Positions 1-10,287 of a stretch of 64,000 bases of DNA are shown piece after piece (position 1 is the stretch's first letter; each line of letters opens with the position of its first letter). The notes below the pieces were generated by a model, which made no database searches, was not told the DNA's origin, and saw only the letters and a program-made list of their open reading frames with translations. The stretch is from Vibrio neonatus. Lineage in GTDB: Bacteria > Pseudomonadota > Gammaproteobacteria > Enterobacterales > Vibrionaceae. The stretch covers positions 248,001-312,000 of the forward strand of contig NZ_AP024885.1 in NCBI RefSeq assembly GCF_024346975.1. The letters are read 5' to 3'. The position numbers and the translations under genes were made by a program.

Positions 1-269
1 GTTTGTCCGGTACAGACTTCTTCATAGCTTGGGTTGGGTGTATATCCACCGCTATAACCCACTGATGTTGAAATCACTCCAGCGGTATTCCAGAACAGGC
101 GTTCGGCTCCCCAAAAACAACCCAATCCGAGTAAGATTTTTTGGCAACCTTTCGCTGGTGGTGCGGTCAAATCAGTATGATTAACAAAATGATGACCCAG
201 TTTAACGATAGGATTTGTGCGTCCAGGCAACGCATCTTCCTTTGAAATCATGGTATGTTTATCAAACAT
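1..269 (-). CDS. msrA: Peptide methionine sulfoxide reductase MsrA (3' part missing)
   Basis: Reading the minus strand from the ATG at 269 gives about 89 residues before the window edge. They contain the MsrA active-site block [11 protein letters not shown], with the catalytic Cys, followed by a [16 protein letters not shown] stretch that is typical of the family. The enzyme reduces the S epimer of methionine sulfoxide in proteins, using thioredoxin. An AGGAG Shine-Dalgarno lies just upstream of the ATG. The gene is divergent from tamA, the same arrangement as in E. coli. Only the N-terminal part can be seen; the C-terminal resolving cysteines are outside the window. Confidence 0.95.
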   Translation of the reverse strand, partial: MFDKHTMISKEDALPGRTNPIVKLGHHFVNHTDLTAPPAKGCQKILLGLGCFWGAERLFWNTAGVISTSVGYSGGYTPNPSYEEVCTGQ

Positions 270-404
270 GTGCTCTCCTAGCAAAAGTAAGTGTTTTTTA
301 AATTTTTTATCACGGATCAATCCTTTATACTACTTAGTCGACCCATGGGGAAATTTTCTGCCTACACATCTGTCTCGTTACAGGAAGTACAGTAACCATA
401 AAAA

Positions 405-2129
405 ATGAATCAACGCGTAATACGGATATTTATCGCTTTTGTCCTTTTGGTTATAAGCCAAATGTGTCGAGCCGAGGCAACCCTCAGCATCAACGGCCTT
501 TCTAGTGAGGTCGAAGATAATGTTGAGGCGTATTTGTCTGCCATTCCAGAGGATGAATATTCTACCTCCCTTCGTTTTCAATCTCGTGTTGAAGATAGCA
601 TTGTTCAAGCTGTTAGAGCTTTGGGCTACTATCATCCGATCCTTCAATTTACCGTCAACAAAGAAGACCAAGAGCTCACGGTTGATGTGAAACTGGGTGA
701 TCCTGTGGTTATTGATACCGTCGATGTAAAGGTGAGCGGAGAAGCCAAAGACGATCGTGAATTTGCAGCCTTGATTAAGTCGAGTAACTTAAAAGTAGGT
801 CAAAGGCTAAATCATGGTGATTACGATGCACTTAAATCAGGCTTGCGTAATCTGGCACTAAAGCGAGGTTATTTTGAGGGGGACTTTAGTACCACTCGTT
901 TAGAAGTATCTCCAGAGCTGAATAAAGCTTTTATTCATCTTCACTATGAAAGTGGCATTCGATATCGCTTTGGCCCAACTAAGATCTTAGGCTCTCAGAT
1001 AGAAGAGAAAAGAGTGCAGTCTTTAGTGCCATTTGAACAAGGCGACCCTTATTTAGCCAGTCAGATAGGTTTGCTCAATCAAAACCTATCCAGTACATCT
1101 TGGTTTTCTAGCGTATTTGTAGAACCGGATCTAAGCAAAGTGGGTGATGGCAATCGAGAGTTGCCGATGACCATTCAATTGTCACCACAATCTCGTCACC
1201 AAGTCGAAACCGGTATTGGTTATTCAACCGATGTTGGCGTGCGCGGCTCATTAAGTTGGCGGCGACCTTGGTTGAACCCACAAGGTCACAGCTTCGATAG
1301 TAGCTTCTCTCTTTCTAAACCAGAGCAAGAGATTGTGGTGGGTTATAAAATCCCTTTAGAAGATGTGCTGCGTGAGTACTACCGTGTTCAATATGGTATG
1401 AAACATCTCGACAATAACGATACCACCAGTTTTGAATCCAGCTTAGGCCTTGAGCGACATTGGGCTTTGGATAGCGGCTGGCATCGAACCGTATTTATCC
1501 GCTTACTCAATGAAGATTTTACTCAGGGTTCTCAAGAAGATAACTTCACCATGTTGTTGCCCGGTGTGTCGTTTTCTAAAACTCGTACCCGAGGCGGCCC
1601 TATGCCAACATGGGGTGATAAACAGTCCATTACCTTTGAATATGGCGATCCGGCGCTGTTCTCCGAAACCCGAGTGTTAAGGGTTCAGGGACGCACCACA
1701 TGGATTCGCAGTTATAAAAAGAATCATCGTGGCATATTTTATGTCGGTGGTGGCGCAAACTTTACTGAGTCGGTATTCGACCTTCCGCCATCGTTACGTT
1801 TTTTTGCTGGTGGCGATAATAATCTGCGTGGTTATGAGTATGAATCCATCTCTCCAAAAGACGACGAAGGTAAGCTTACCGGGGCTAAGTTTATGGCCAC
1901 AACCAGTTTAGAGTATCAGTACCGTGTGTATGGAGATTGGTGGCTAGCGACATTTGTTGATTATGGTGATGCGTGGAACGAAACCCCAGAATGGAAAACC
2001 GGCACAGGTGTTGGTATTCGCTGGGCTTCTCCTGTAGGCCCTGTAAGGCTTGATTTTGCCTTTGGTTTAGATGCTGATGAAGGAACCGACAAGTTCCAGA
2101 TTCACTTTGGTTTGGGTCCGGAGTTGTAA
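405..2129 (+). CDS. tamA: Outer membrane assembly factor TamA (Omp85 family)
   Basis: The 574-residue protein starts with a signal peptide (hydrophobic core IFIAFVLLVISQ, likely cleavage after CRA). Three POTRA-like domains follow over roughly residues 25-260. The C-terminal half is an Omp85 beta-barrel with the characteristic GGDNNLRGYEYESI segment and the final barrel strands near GIRWASPVGPVRLDFAFGL. Length matches E. coli TamA (577). TamA sits in the outer membrane and works with TamB in inserting autotransporters and in envelope homeostasis. The stop is two bases before the tamB start, so the two are co-transcribed. Confidence 0.95.
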   Translation: MNQRVIRIFIAFVLLVISQMCRAEATLSINGLSSEVEDNVEAYLSAIPEDEYSTSLRFQSRVEDSIVQAVRALGYYHPILQFTVNKEDQELTVDVKLGDPVVIDTVDVKVSGEAKDDREFAALIKSSNLKVGQRLNHGDYDALKSGLRNLALKRGYFEGDFSTTRLEVSPELNKAFIHLHYESGIRYRFGPTKILGSQIEEKRVQSLVPFEQGDPYLASQIGLLNQNLSSTSWFSSVFVEPDLSKVGDGNRELPMTIQLSPQSRHQVETGIGYSTDVGVRGSLSWRRPWLNPQGHSFDSSFSLSKPEQEIVVGYKIPLEDVLREYYRVQYGMKHLDNNDTTSFESSLGLERHWALDSGWHRTVFIRLLNEDFTQGSQEDNFTMLLPGVSFSKTRTRGGPMPTWGDKQSITFEYGDPALFSETRVLRVQGRTTWIRSYKKNHRGIFYVGGGANFTESVFDLPPSLRFFAGGDNNLRGYEYESISPKDDEGKLTGAKFMATTSLEYQYRVYGDWWLATFVDYGDAWNETPEWKTGTGVGIRWASPVGPVRLDFAFGLDADEGTDKFQIHFGLGPEL

Positions 2130-2131
2130 CT

Positions 2132-5100
2132 ATGACAGAGTCAAAACAAAGCAGCCAAGCTAAAGCTGCGCCAACGCCAGCTAAGAAAAAGCGCCCGTTG
2201 TGGCGGCGCATTCTATGGACTCTTACCCATATATCGTTAGGTGTATTGGCACTTATTCTGCTTATCCTTATTTTGCTATGGGGACTGCTATTTACCAATC
2301 CTGGTTTAAACAGCATTCTTTGGACTGCGGAAAAATTTGTCCCTGAGCTAAAAGTTGAACGCACTGAAGGGGCGCTGCTTACTGACTTTGAGTTGCATGG
2401 CATTGTCTATGACAACCCTGATTTAACCGCTGCCTTAAAAGCCGATAAATTAGAGTTGGATATTCAGCTACGCTGCCTTGCCGAAATGAAAGTGTGCATT
2501 AAAACTTTGGGCATTGAAGGGGCTAATTTCTCATTAGACCAACTGCCCTTAAGTGAGGATGTTGCCGAAGAGCCGAGCGAGCCGTTAACCAGCATTTCAT
2601 TACCCTTTGGCTTAGGTATTGATATTGAGCGTTTATATTTGAACGATATCTCGCTTGATGTGTTAGGTAATAAAGCAGCATGGCGAACGTTTGAAAGCGG
2701 CGCGAAAATGCGTTTTGATAACCTTATTTTAAGTCCTACTATTTTTGATGGTGGCCGAGTTACTCTTGCTCCAAGCAAAGAAGAACCGCCATCAAGCACG
2801 CCACCGCCTACCACTAATGCCTCAGATGCGCCGACCGATATCAATATCGTGTTACCTGAAATATGGATACCACTGAGTGCAACGGTGCAAGACATTACGG
2901 TGACAGATTTTAAAATCACCGAACCTGCGGTGGAAATAACTCGTGCGCATTTAGTTGGTGAAGCTCACGGCAATAATGTCACGATTCAACAGTTTGAATT
3001 GGTGATGCCACAACTGGATTTAAATTTAGATGCCACCGCTGAGCTCAAGGGCGATTATCCTTTATCGCTAGATCTGGATGCAAAAATAAAACAAACCACC
3101 TTGGCCGGACAATCTCTATTTTTAAATGCCAAAGGTAGCGCCGCTGATTTGAGTTTAAATGCAGGGTTAAGGGATCTTGTAGTTGCTGATCTCGATGCTA
3201 ATTTAGCCTTGCTCGATCCTAATATTCCGTTTGATATTGATTTGACTAAAACCAAACTGCAGTGGCCATTGCGCGGTGAAGCCGATTACAAAGCGCAAAT
3301 TGCCCGCTTACAAGCCAAAGGCTCATTAACTCAGTACGCACTTGATTTACAAGCCGCCGCTCAAGGTAAGCAGATCCCGGATGTCAATTTAGCCGTGGAT
3401 GGTGAGGGGAATTTAGAGCAGATAGATCTGAAAAACATCAATGTACAAGCACTCAAAGGTGTCGTCAAAGGGCAGGTTTTAGCCAATTGGGCTGCTCCAA
3501 TTAACTGGGATGCGAAGTTGAATCTACAGCATATCCAGCCGGGAAGTTATTGGCCGAATGCTGAGGGTGATATTAGCGGTGATATAGAAACTACCGGACG
3601 TTTGCCGACAAAAGGCGGCTGGGAAGTTGAGCTATCTCATCTGGATATTGACGGTATTTTCCGTAATTACCCGTTAAATATTAATGGCGTTTTGCAAGCA
3701 AAAGACATTTCCGGAAAAGGTGACTTTAGGGTTAATACTCCCGGCATTGTGGTGGCGCATGGTCAGAACAATATTCGAGTGTCTGGTAACTTAGACCAAA
3801 ATTGGAATATCGATACTCAGTTAGATATTCCTGAAATAAAAAATACAGTACCGGATGCCTCAGGTAAGGCAATAGGTTTAATTAAGGTTCGCGGGCCATT
3901 TGCGACCCCTGAGATCATTGCCGATGTTACCGCCACTAAAATTGCTTGGCTCGACCAACTCACTGTCGCGTCTGTTTCCCTAAAAGGGGATGTGATCCCG
4001 CTACCTGCGCCGCGAGGCGATCTCGATGTCGTAGTGGCGGGGCTGCAGCATTTAGAACAAAAAGTGAAACGCAGTGAATTTAGCTTTAGCGGCTCTGAAG
4101 AGAATCATCGAGCCTCTTTTAGTATTGATTCTGATGTGTTGCAAGGGGGCTTTAGCGTTCAAGGTTCGTTAGATACTAAGCAAGGTATTCAATGGAAAGG
4201 CGAACTGCAAGATGCCAGTTTAACTACAGTGCAAGGTGAGTGGGTTGTCGACCACAGCCCAAAACTTGCCTATGACGGCAATACGCAAAGTGTATTTGTG
4301 GAAGCGCATTGCTGGTTACAAGCAGATTCTAAATTGTGCTTAGACAAAGATGTGAATGCCGGTCAGTCAGGGGAGGTGTTTGCCAGTATTCAGAGCTTTA
4401 ATTTCTCACAGGTTGCCGCTTTGATGCCACAAGATATTTCGGTAGTCGGTACTGTCGATGCCACTGTGCGCGCCAAATGGTCACCAAGCGCATTGCCAGA
4501 ACTAGAGATGAAAGTGGATCTTCCACAAGGAAGCGTAACCCAACAACTTGATCGCCCATTGGTAGTAGGTTGGAACCGCATTGATGTTACCGCCAGCTTG
4601 CTCAAAGATGACTTAAAAGCTGATTGGGATATCGACCTAACTGATAATGGTGCGGTGAAAGGTCGGGTTGAACTGGATAAAGTCTCTAAAAAAGACAAAC
4701 AGGTTGATGCGCGACTGCAATTGCAAAAAATCACTTTAGATATGCTTGCACCAATGTTTGGTGAGTTTAGTAAAGTGGCGGCTGATATTAATTCTGATAT
4801 TAAGCTGAAAGGGCCGGTCACTAAGCCTCAAGTGTTTGGTGATTTTAGAGTAGAAAACATTATTGCCACCGGTGATATTAGCCCTGTGGATGTTACGGGT
4901 GGTCAGGTGGTCGCTACCTTCTCAGGCTATCAAGGCAAACTGGATTCAACCATAGTGACCCAAGACGGTGACCTATTGATGAAGGGCGATGGAGATTGGC
5001 AAAATATTGATGATTGGAGAGCTAACCTCAGTTTGTCAGCTAACCAATTATTGATCGAAGTGCCACCAATGGTTAAAGCTAAGGTTGAGCCCGATATCGA

Positions 5101-5974
5101 TGTTGCGATATCTCCGGGATTAATCGATGTCAAAGGTGAAGTGCGTTTGCCGTGGGGACGAATTACGGTTGAAGAGCTTCCGCCATCGGCAATTTCAGTC
5201 TCTTCTGATGAAGTGATTGTGAATAAAGACCTGCAACCTTTAGAGGAAAGTAGCAAGTTCCCATTCGAGATAAAAACCAATATTAAGGTGGTGATCGGGG
5301 ATGACTTCTTACTGAGCGCCTTTGGATTAAAAGGCGGTCTGGTGGGTGAAATGAACGTTTCGCAAAAGAACAATGCGCCGTTTATTTTAGGTGAAGTGAA
5401 TATCGTTGATGGTAAATATCGCTCATTCGGTCAAGACTTACTTATTGAAGAGGGTAAAGTTCAATTCAATGGCCCAGCCGATTTGCCATACTTATCCATT
5501 AAAGCGATTCGTAATCCAGATAACACCGAAGATGATGTTATTGCTGGAATTAAAGTTACTGGCCCTGCTGATGAGCCGAGTATTGAAGTGTTCTCAGAGC
5601 CATCCATGCCACAAGCCAATGCCTTGTCATATATTCTGCGAGGACAAGATCTGGATAGTGAGTCCGGTGGTAATGCGATGACCACAGCCTTGATTGGGCT
5701 GAGTTTAGCTCGTAGTGGGCGTGTGGTTGGTGAAATCGGTGAAGCCTTTGGCGTCAGTGATTTGCAGCTTGATACCGCAGGTAGCGGGGATGATTCGCAA
5801 GTGACTGTGAGTGGTTACATTCTACCGGGGTTACAGGTTAAGTATGGCGTTGGGATTTTTGAATCTATTGGTGAATTTACCTTCCGTTATCGTTTAATGA
5901 AAGATCTCTATTTAGAGTTGGTTTCAGGTACCGATAGTGCAGTAGATTTGTTGTATCAGTTTGAATTTGATTAA
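2132..5974 (+). CDS. tamB: Translocation and assembly module protein TamB
   Basis: A 1280-residue AsmA/TamB-like protein (E. coli TamB is 1259). A basic N-terminal tail (KKKRPLWRRIL) precedes one transmembrane segment at about residues 30-52. A very long periplasmic region of repetitive beta-strand sequence follows, and the conserved TamB C-terminal domain (DUF490) ends in a hydrophobic residue pattern, LLYQFEFD. A proline/threonine-rich linker, PPSSTPPPTT, lies near residue 220. The protein bridges the envelope, anchored inside and meeting TamA outside; TamB-like proteins are also implicated in phospholipid transport to the outer membrane. It is tightly linked to tamA and followed by ytfP, the E. 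coli order. Confidence 0.95.
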   Translation: MTESKQSSQAKAAPTPAKKKRPLWRRILWTLTHISLGVLALILLILILLWGLLFTNPGLNSILWTAEKFVPELKVERTEGALLTDFELHGIVYDNPDLTAALKADKLELDIQLRCLAEMKVCIKTLGIEGANFSLDQLPLSEDVAEEPSEPLTSISLPFGLGIDIERLYLNDISLDVLGNKAAWRTFESGAKMRFDNLILSPTIFDGGRVTLAPSKEEPPSSTPPPTTNASDAPTDINIVLPEIWIPLSATVQDITVTDFKITEPAVEITRAHLVGEAHGNNVTIQQFELVMPQLDLNLDATAELKGDYPLSLDLDAKIKQTTLAGQSLFLNAKGSAADLSLNAGLRDLVVADLDANLALLDPNIPFDIDLTKTKLQWPLRGEADYKAQIARLQAKGSLTQYALDLQAAAQGKQIPDVNLAVDGEGNLEQIDLKNINVQALKGVVKGQVLANWAAPINWDAKLNLQHIQPGSYWPNAEGDISGDIETTGRLPTKGGWEVELSHLDIDGIFRNYPLNINGVLQAKDISGKGDFRVNTPGIVVAHGQNNIRVSGNLDQNWNIDTQLDIPEIKNTVPDASGKAIGLIKVRGPFATPEIIADVTATKIAWLDQLTVASVSLKGDVIPLPAPRGDLDVVVAGLQHLEQKVKRSEFSFSGSEENHRASFSIDSDVLQGGFSVQGSLDTKQGIQWKGELQDASLTTVQGEWVVDHSPKLAYDGNTQSVFVEAHCWLQADSKLCLDKDVNAGQSGEVFASIQSFNFSQVAALMPQDISVVGTVDATVRAKWSPSALPELEMKVDLPQGSVTQQLDRPLVVGWNRIDVTASLLKDDLKADWDIDLTDNGAVKGRVELDKVSKKDKQVDARLQLQKITLDMLAPMFGEFSKVAADINSDIKLKGPVTKPQVFGDFRVENIIATGDISPVDVTGGQVVATFSGYQGKLDSTIVTQDGDLLMKGDGDWQNIDDWRANLSLSANQLLIEVPPMVKAKVEPDIDVAISPGLIDVKGEVRLPWGRITVEELPPSAISVSSDEVIVNKDLQPLEESSKFPFEIKTNIKVVIGDDFLLSAFGLKGGLVGEMNVSQKNNAPFILGEVNIVDGKYRSFGQDLLIEEGKVQFNGPADLPYLSIKAIRNPDNTEDDVIAGIKVTGPADEPSIEVFSEPSMPQANALSYILRGQDLDSESGGNAMTTALIGLSLARSGRVVGEIGEAFGVSDLQLDTAGSGDDSQVTVSGYILPGLQVKYGVGIFESIGEFTFRYRLMKDLYLELVSGTDSAVDLLYQFEFD

Positions 5975-6066
5975 TCATATCAATCACACTAAGTAAGTGA
6001 TCATTTTAACAAGCTAGAATGACCCGTTATTTAGTACGATTGGTATCATAGACACAGGATGAGGGT

Positions 6067-6411
6067 ATGCAGCATTTAGTTTTTGTTTACGGAACCTTAA
6101 GGCAAGGCGAGTCTAATCATCACCTTTTGCAAGAGAGTGATTTACTTGGCATCTATGAAACACCCGCACAATATTCTTTGTATGATTTTAGTGCTTATCC
6201 TGGCATTGTGGAAGGTCACAACAGCATCACAGGAGAGGTGTATAGAATCAGTGATGAAGTGTTGGCAAAATTGGATATTTTGGAAGATATACCCATTGAA
6301 TACCGCAGAGAGACTATCGAAACCACCTTTGGTGAAGCTTGGATTTATATTTATCAGGGCACAGAATCGGGTAAAGCGATAGAATCTGGAGACTGGAATT
6401 TGCGTAATTAG
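6067..6411 (+). CDS. ytfP: Gamma-glutamylcyclotransferase-fold protein YtfP
   Basis: A 114-residue protein opening with VFVYGTLRQGESNHHLL, the signature of the gamma-glutamylcyclotransferase (GGCT/AIG2-like) fold, including the YGTLR loop and the downstream acidic region IEGHNSITGEVYRI equivalent (here VEGHNSITGEVYRI). It follows tamB after a 92-base gap, as in E. coli. The family's substrate is not established for YtfP; the fold suggests a cytosolic cyclotransferase acting on gamma-glutamyl compounds. The assignment to family is firm, the reaction is not. Confidence 0.88.
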   Translation: MQHLVFVYGTLRQGESNHHLLQESDLLGIYETPAQYSLYDFSAYPGIVEGHNSITGEVYRISDEVLAKLDILEDIPIEYRRETIETTFGEAWIYIYQGTESGKAIESGDWNLRN

Positions 6412-6457
6412 TCATACAAATAACCCTAAAGTTATCTTCATTGAACAAGGAAGTAAG

Positions 6458-6979
6458 ATGAAAAAACCGTTAATAGCATTAGCATGTATCATGCTATTTG
6501 GCTGTGTGGGCAAGCCGGAAAAAGTGACCCCAGTTAAGAATTTTCAATTAGACCGCTATCTAGGTAAGTGGTATGAAATTGCGCGTTTGGACCATTCTTT
6601 TGAGCGAGGAATGAATCAGGTCACAGCAACTTATTCAATGAAGGAAGACGGTGGTGTTCAGGTATTAAATCGCGGTTATTCTACCCAAGATAAAGAGTGG
6701 AAAAGCGCCGAAGGTAAAGCCTATTTTGTCGATTCTAGCGATGAGGGCTATTTAAAAGTATCCTTCTTTGGCCCATTTTACGGCTCTTATATCGTCTTTG
6801 AGCTTGAGAAAGAGAACTACGATTACGCTTTTATCTCAGGCCCTAATCATTCCTATCTATGGTTATTGTCTCGAACTCCTGAAGTGAGCGCCGAGATACA
6901 GCAGAAATTTAAAAGCCAAGCAGAAGAGCTTGGCTTTGATATCAGTCAATTAATTTGGGTCAAACAGACCGCAGATTAA
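6458..6979 (+). CDS. blc: Outer membrane lipoprotein Blc (bacterial lipocalin)
   Basis: The 173-residue protein has a lipoprotein signal ending in a lipobox, LFGC, with the acylated Cys near residue 16. The lipocalin signature [16 protein letters not shown] follows at about residues 38-53, and the second conserved lipocalin block [19 protein letters not shown] is near residue 120. Blc binds lysophospholipids or fatty acids at the inner face of the outer membrane. The start is supported by AAGGAAG seven bases upstream. Its last codons overlap the end of the convergent fbp gene, and a hairpin in its coding sequence probably serves as the fbp terminator. Confidence 0.93.
   Translation: MKKPLIALACIMLFGCVGKPEKVTPVKNFQLDRYLGKWYEIARLDHSFERGMNQVTATYSMKEDGGVQVLNRGYSTQDKEWKSAEGKAYFVDSSDEGYLKVSFFGPFYGSYIVFELEKENYDYAFISGPNHSYLWLLSRTPEVSAEIQQKFKSQAEELGFDISQLIWVKQTAD
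6912..6937 (-). terminator. Probable fbp terminator inside the blc coding sequence
   Basis: A perfect 10-base-pair stem (AAAGCCAAGC paired with GCTTGGCTTT, six-base loop) lies within the blc 3' coding region. Read on the minus strand it is followed by TTTTAAATTT, which fits intrinsic termination of fbp mRNA about 40 bases past the fbp stop. On the plus strand no T-run follows. Confidence 0.6.
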
Positions 6980-7992
6980 TATTCGTCAGGGTTCTGTGCG
7001 ATGAACTCATGCAGCGTATCGATCATTGAGTTTGAACCAGTAAAGAACGGAACACGTTGGTGTAGTTCAGTTGGTTTAAGCTCCATGATGCGCTGTGTAC
7101 CGTCAGTCGCTTTACCGCCTGCTTGTTCCATCAAGAATGCAATTGGGTTGCACTCATAAAGAAGACGCAGTTTACCTTTAGGGTAAGAACGTGTGCTTGG
7201 GTACAAGAAGATGCCACCCATTAGCAAGTTACGGTGGAAGTCTGATACTAGAGAACCGATATAACGAGACGTATATGGACGCTTAGTTTCAGTGTCTTCT
7301 ACTTGGCAGTACTTGATGTATTTTTTTACACCTAGTGGGAATTTAGCGTAGTTACCTTCGTTAATTGAGTAGATGAATCCGTCTTGAGGAATCGTCATGT
7401 TTTCATGAGATAGACAGAAAACACCAATTGAAGGGTCATACGTAAAGCCGTGAACACCTGCACCTGTTGTGTAAACTAGCATGGTTGAAGAACCGTAGAT
7501 TACATAACCAGATGCAACTTGCTCTGTACCAGGCTGAAGAAAATCTTCTTCTTGAGCTGGAGAGCCAATTGGCGAAATACGACGATAAATCGAGAAGATA
7601 GTACCAACAGAAACGTTCACATCAATGTTGCTTGAACCATCTAGTGGATCCATTAAAACAACATATTTTGCGTTTTGGTTTTGCTCTTTAGTAAAAGAAA
7701 CCGCTTGGTCTTCTTCTTCACTTGCAATACCACAAACTTGGTCACGAGCTTCAAGAGCAGCCTTAAAGTTATCGTTCGCAAATACGTCAAGTTTTTGCTG
7801 TGCTTCACCTTGAATATTTTCTGCGCCAGCAGCACCAGTGATATCAACAAGGCCAGCCTTATTGATCTCTCGGTTAACTAACTTAGCAGCAAGACTGATA
7901 GAAGAGAGTAGTGACGATAATTCACCACTTGCAGCAGGAAAGTCATTCTGCTTCTCTACAATAAATTCACCTAGCGTTCTTAAATTGGACAT
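6976..7992 (-). CDS. fbp: Fructose-1,6-bisphosphatase class I
   Basis: A 338-residue class I FBPase with the metal-binding block [27 protein letters not shown] at about residues 110-135 and the substrate-binding region [22 protein letters not shown] near residue 265. It hydrolyses fructose 1,6-bisphosphate in gluconeogenesis. Length matches E. coli Fbp (332). It is divergent from mpl, as in E. coli, and convergent with blc. Both stops use the same TTAA at 6976-6979, so there is no intergenic space on the 3' side. Confidence 0.97.
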   Translation of the reverse strand: MSNLRTLGEFIVEKQNDFPAASGELSSLLSSISLAAKLVNREINKAGLVDITGAAGAENIQGEAQQKLDVFANDNFKAALEARDQVCGIASEEEDQAVSFTKEQNQNAKYVVLMDPLDGSSNIDVNVSVGTIFSIYRRISPIGSPAQEEDFLQPGTEQVASGYVIYGSSTMLVYTTGAGVHGFTYDPSIGVFCLSHENMTIPQDGFIYSINEGNYAKFPLGVKKYIKYCQVEDTETKRPYTSRYIGSLVSDFHRNLLMGGIFLYPSTRSYPKGKLRLLYECNPIAFLMEQAGGKATDGTQRIMELKPTELHQRVPFFTGSNSMIDTLHEFIAQNPDEY

Positions 7993-8213
7993 GGGGGATT
8001 CCGTTTATTTGTATGACAAGTTCTTTTTTTAGGCAAATATACAGCACAAAACATATTAAGACACGCAAACTAACCGATCTATTTCACAATTTTCTGACTT
8101 TAATCACTTGGAATTGTATGCGTTCGTGTCCAGAATCTAGTTAGAATCTCTTAATACGGCTTATTGGTGTGCTTATAAAAATAAAGCCACCGTTCAAGAA
8201 TAACAGGAAAGTT

Positions 8214-9578
8214 ATGCATATTCATATACTTGGTATTTGTGGCACCTTCATGGGAGGTGCTGCGGTATTGGCAAAACAACTGGGTCATAAAGTGACAGGC
8301 AGTGATGCCAATGTTTACCCTCCAATGAGCACTCTTTTAGAGTCAGAGGGAGTTGAAATTATTCAAGGCTATGATCCTCAGCAACTAGAACCGCGACCTG
8401 ATCTTGTGGTCATTGGCAATGCAATGAGCCGTGGTAATCCATGTGTCGAGTATGTTCTAGACAATAATTTGAAATACACCTCAGGCCCACAATGGCTACA
8501 AGATTTCTTATTGCAAGATCGCTGGGTGTTGGCTGTAGCAGGCACACACGGTAAAACAACCACTTCAAGTATGTTGTCGTGGATTCTAGATGACTGTGGT
8601 TACGAGCCGGGATTTTTGGTCGGTGGTGTATTAGGTAACTTTGGTCAGTCAGCGCGCTTAGGCAAGAGTATGTTCTTTGTGGTTGAAGCGGATGAATATG
8701 ACAGTGCCTTCTTTGATAAGCGCTCTAAATTTGTCCACTACCATCCTCGCACTTTGGTGATGAATAACCTTGAATTTGACCATGCGGATATTTTTGACGA
8801 TCTGGAAGCGATCAAACGTCAGTTTCATCATCTAGTGAGAACGGTTCCGAGCAATGGGCGTATTTTGGCACCTGCCGATGACTCTGCTCTAAATGATGTG
8901 CTCTCTCGTGGCTGTTGGAGTGAGACTGAGTTTACCCATAAAGATTGGCAAGCGAAAAAACTGCATGCTGATGGCAGTCATTTTGAAGTTTACTTTGAAC
9001 AGAAAAAAGTTGGCGAGGTGCAGTGGGATCTGGTGGGCGACCATAATGTGAATAATGCACTAATGGCTATCGCGGCGGCGCGTCATGTGGGTGTAGTACC
9101 TGACTTAGCTTGTGAAGCATTGGCTCGCTTTATTAATACCAAACGTCGCTTAGAGCTGAAAGGCGAAGTGCATGGGATTACGGTTTATGATGATTTTGCT
9201 CATCATCCAACCGCCGTTGAACTGACTCTCGATGGTTTACGTAACAAAGTGGGTGAGCAAAGAATCTTAGCGGTATTAGAGCCGAGATCCAGCACCATGA
9301 AAATGGGGGTGCACAAAGACACATTAGCCGCTTCATTAGGTTTGGCCGATAAAGTGTACCTCTATCAGCCTGACACCATTCAATGGTCAGTCAAGGATGT
9401 GGCGAAGCAGTGTTCACAACCGACTTATACCTCGGACTCTGTCGATGACATTGTTAAAGAGTTAGTGGCTGAGGCTCGCAGTGGCGATCATATTCTGATC
9501 ATGAGTAATGGTGGCTTTGAAGGCATACACGGCAAACTGCTGGATGCCCTACAAACAGCAGGTCATTCATGCCAATAA
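8214..9578 (+). CDS. mpl: UDP-MurNAc:L-Ala-gamma-D-Glu-meso-DAP ligase Mpl
   Basis: The 454-residue Mur-ligase family protein begins [17 protein letters not shown]. The Rossmann-like N-terminus, the ATP loop [10 protein letters not shown] near residue 110, the central motif [11 protein letters not shown] and the C-terminal [11 protein letters not shown] block are all visible. Mpl attaches the recycled tripeptide to UDP-MurNAc, returning cell-wall turnover products to synthesis. An in-frame ATG exists 15 codons upstream, but the GICGTFMGG start matches the family and has AGGAAAG in front. The 3' end overlaps ubiX by ten bases. Confidence 0.95.
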   Translation: MHIHILGICGTFMGGAAVLAKQLGHKVTGSDANVYPPMSTLLESEGVEIIQGYDPQQLEPRPDLVVIGNAMSRGNPCVEYVLDNNLKYTSGPQWLQDFLLQDRWVLAVAGTHGKTTTSSMLSWILDDCGYEPGFLVGGVLGNFGQSARLGKSMFFVVEADEYDSAFFDKRSKFVHYHPRTLVMNNLEFDHADIFDDLEAIKRQFHHLVRTVPSNGRILAPADDSALNDVLSRGCWSETEFTHKDWQAKKLHADGSHFEVYFEQKKVGEVQWDLVGDHNVNNALMAIAAARHVGVVPDLACEALARFINTKRRLELKGEVHGITVYDDFAHHPTAVELTLDGLRNKVGEQRILAVLEPRSSTMKMGVHKDTLAASLGLADKVYLYQPDTIQWSVKDVAKQCSQPTYTSDSVDDIVKELVAEARSGDHILIMSNGGFEGIHGKLLDALQTAGHSCQ

Positions 9579-10210
9579 CACAACCAATAGACGCACAGCA
9601 AAAAAGCATCACTTTGGCAATGACCGGAGCATCGGGCGCTCCGTATGGTTTAGCCTTGCTGAAAAAACTATTGGCTGCGGATTATCGAGTTTATTTCTTG
9701 ATTTCATCAGCGGCGCGGGTGGTATTAGCCACAGAGCACAACCTAAAGCTTCCAAGTGGTCCAGATGCCATTAAATCTGCGCTTGTAAAGCACCTAGAGT
9801 GCGATGAAACTCAGCTGGTGGTGTGTGGCAAGGAAGATTGGTTTTCTCCTGTAGCGTCGGGCTCAGCCGCGCCTAAACAAATGATTGTTTGTCCTTGTTC
9901 GGCGGGCAGTCTTGCCTCTATCGCGCATGGTATGTCGGATAATCTTATTGAACGCGCTGCGGATGTGGTGCTTAAAGAGCGCGGACAATTGATCTTAGTG
10001 GTGCGAGAAACGCCATTTTCGACCTTACATTTAGAGAATATGCTTAAGCTGTCCAAGATGGGGGCCACCATTATGCCGGCCGCGCCTGGTTTTTATCATC
10101 AGCCACAAACCATAGAAGACTTAGTGAACTTTATGGTGGCACGGGTGCTCGACCATGTTGGGGTTGCGCAAGATTTAGTGCAGCCTTGGGGTTATGATAG
10201 ACGTCAGTAA
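9569..10210 (+). CDS. ubiX: Flavin prenyltransferase UbiX
   Basis: A 213-residue UbiX/Pad1 flavoprotein with the FMN-binding loop [13 protein letters not shown] near residue 20, the central [14 protein letters not shown] block and the C-terminal [14 protein letters not shown] and [10 protein letters not shown] motifs. It prenylates FMN using dimethylallyl phosphate, making the cofactor of UbiD decarboxylase in ubiquinone synthesis. The start codon lies inside the end of mpl, so translation is probably coupled. It ends just before a strong hairpin shared with phoH. Confidence 0.95.
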   Translation: MPITQPIDAQQKSITLAMTGASGAPYGLALLKKLLAADYRVYFLISSAARVVLATEHNLKLPSGPDAIKSALVKHLECDETQLVVCGKEDWFSPVASGSAAPKQMIVCPCSAGSLASIAHGMSDNLIERAADVVLKERGQLILVVRETPFSTLHLENMLKLSKMGATIMPAAPGFYHQPQTIEDLVNFMVARVLDHVGVAQDLVQPWGYDRRQ

Positions 10211-10220
10211 TATTATTTAT

Positions 10221-10250
10221 CTAGGACTCAGAGCTTGCTCTGAGTCCTAG
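10221..10250. terminator. Symmetric hairpin between convergent ubiX and phoH-like genes
   Basis: CTAGGACTCAGAG pairs perfectly with CTCTGAGTCCTAG around a CTTG loop (13 bp). It lies between two 3' ends. T-runs are weak on both sides (TTTCTT to the right; ATAAAT to the left), so it may act as a bidirectional terminator or mRNA end-protector rather than a classical one. The word GTCCTAG recurs in the palindrome at 26407-26495. Confidence 0.6.
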
Positions 10251-10287
10251 TTTCTTATGCCTTGCTAAAATTAATAAAAGCGAATGC

